DNA of 64,000 nt. Source: Bdellovibrionales bacterium. Lineage in GTDB: Bacteria; Bdellovibrionota; FAC87; UBA2466. Every line of letters begins with the position of its first letter. Within the stretch, counting starts at the first letter, position 1. The stretch covers positions 19,862-83,861 of the forward strand of contig SXPJ01000026.1 in NCBI GenBank assembly GCA_005776395.1, in the 5' to 3' direction. Position numbers and translations under genes: made by a program. Below, piece after piece: positions 63,809 through 64,000 of this stretch. The notes beneath the pieces are model-generated. The model saw nothing but the letters and a program-made list of their open reading frames with translations, was not told the origin of the DNA and searched no databases.

Positions 63809-64000
63809 TTAAAAGATTCTTTGATGAAGGAACCGGTGATGTTGCCGGCACAGGGTCACAATATTATTAAGGCTATGCTCTCCACCGCTCGCAATGGGTT
63901 TTTTGTGGTGGAGATCTAACCATGTTTTGTTCTGACATGGGGTAGCTACTTTATCTTTAAAAGTACATTGGCCACGGTCCCGTTTCATGACTTCGTGCCG
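63809..64000 (-). CDS. HNH endonuclease, C-terminal 63 residues (5' end beyond window)
   Basis: Read on the minus strand the frame is open from the window edge to TAA at 63811-63809. It contains RDRGQCTF, a second Cys in ATPCQNK, LHHKKPIASGGEHSLNN (the HNH core with HH and Asn) and LCRQHHRFLH. This layout is typical of HNH proteins that are multi-copy in deltaproteobacterial and Bdellovibrionota genomes. It is a different family from the HNH protein at 9201-9743. The N-terminal part is outside the window. Confidence 0.82.
   Translation of the reverse strand, partial: RHEVMKRDRGQCTFKDKVATPCQNKTWLDLHHKKPIASGGEHSLNNIVTLCRQHHRFLHQRIF

Overview
The window reads as a chromosomal segment of an AT-rich, Gram-negative (diderm) bacterium. 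An LptD homologue, several TonB proteins, a TonB-dependent receptor and outer-membrane barrels show the outer membrane. The rplS-rnhB-yraN block, the many exported proteases and regulators, and an HNH protein of the kind ending at the right edge would fit a Bdellovibrionota or other former deltaproteobacterial lineage. That placement is an inference from gene content; no rRNA, tRNA or other strong taxonomic marker was found. Coding density is high, with about sixty genes in short operons on both strands. I saw no CRISPR array, prophage or intact insertion sequence.

Layout. Bases 1-6.7 kb: an acetolactate-synthase-like enzyme (cut by the left edge), an aldehyde dehydrogenase, an exported protein resembling bacterial transglutaminase Tgl, a glycosyltransferase with two G8 tracts, a decayed four-helix-bundle gene and an orphan exported protein. 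6.8-19 kb: cystathionine beta-synthase, thioredoxin, an HD protein, HNH endonuclease, rsmI, a STAS protein, yraN-rnhB-rplS, a 3-aminobutyryl-CoA ammonia-lyase gene coupled to purM-purN, a two-gene MaoC/hotdog dehydratase, and an HtpX-like protein without its catalytic motif coupled to a ZIP transporter. 19-26.3 kb: a TPR protein, a UbiB-family kinase, and an H-NOX nitric-oxide sensor followed by a histidine kinase whose N-terminus looks like an HNOBA domain. 26.3-37.5 kb: a DsbD-like protein, a lytic transglycosylase with two envelope partners, a TonB-dependent receptor/lipoprotein/TonB operon, nfuA, a matrixin-like protease and small barrels.

37.5-50 kb is the metabolic core. A CHASE2 kinase and an NtrC-type sigma-54 activator are followed by an overlapping tryptophan 2,3-dioxygenase gene. 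On the other strand guaB-guaA runs with almost no gap into 2-aminomuconate deaminase (RidA family), 2-aminomuconate semialdehyde dehydrogenase, 2-oxopent-4-enoate hydratase, 4-oxalocrotonate decarboxylase, and a single reading frame joining an asparaginase-II-like domain to a kynurenine formamidase. Together these cover the first two steps and the lower half of the kynurenine/3-hydroxyanthranilate meta-cleavage route. Kynurenine 3-monooxygenase, kynureninase, 3-hydroxyanthranilate dioxygenase and ACMS decarboxylase are not in the window.

50-64 kb: a second glycosyltransferase, a gingipain-family (C25) protease, rplC standing alone outside any ribosomal operon, a thiolase coupled to lptD and to a second RsmI-like methyltransferase, a patatin phospholipase, an Omp85-like barrel, ihfA, and a 0.9-kb stretch with no confident gene. 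At the right edge is the C-terminus of an HNH endonuclease. A family of about 160-bp elements built around a 30-bp palindrome occurs at 26.5 kb and 63.1 kb, with a half copy at 26.0 kb. A different 164-bp hairpin element sits at 23.6 kb.
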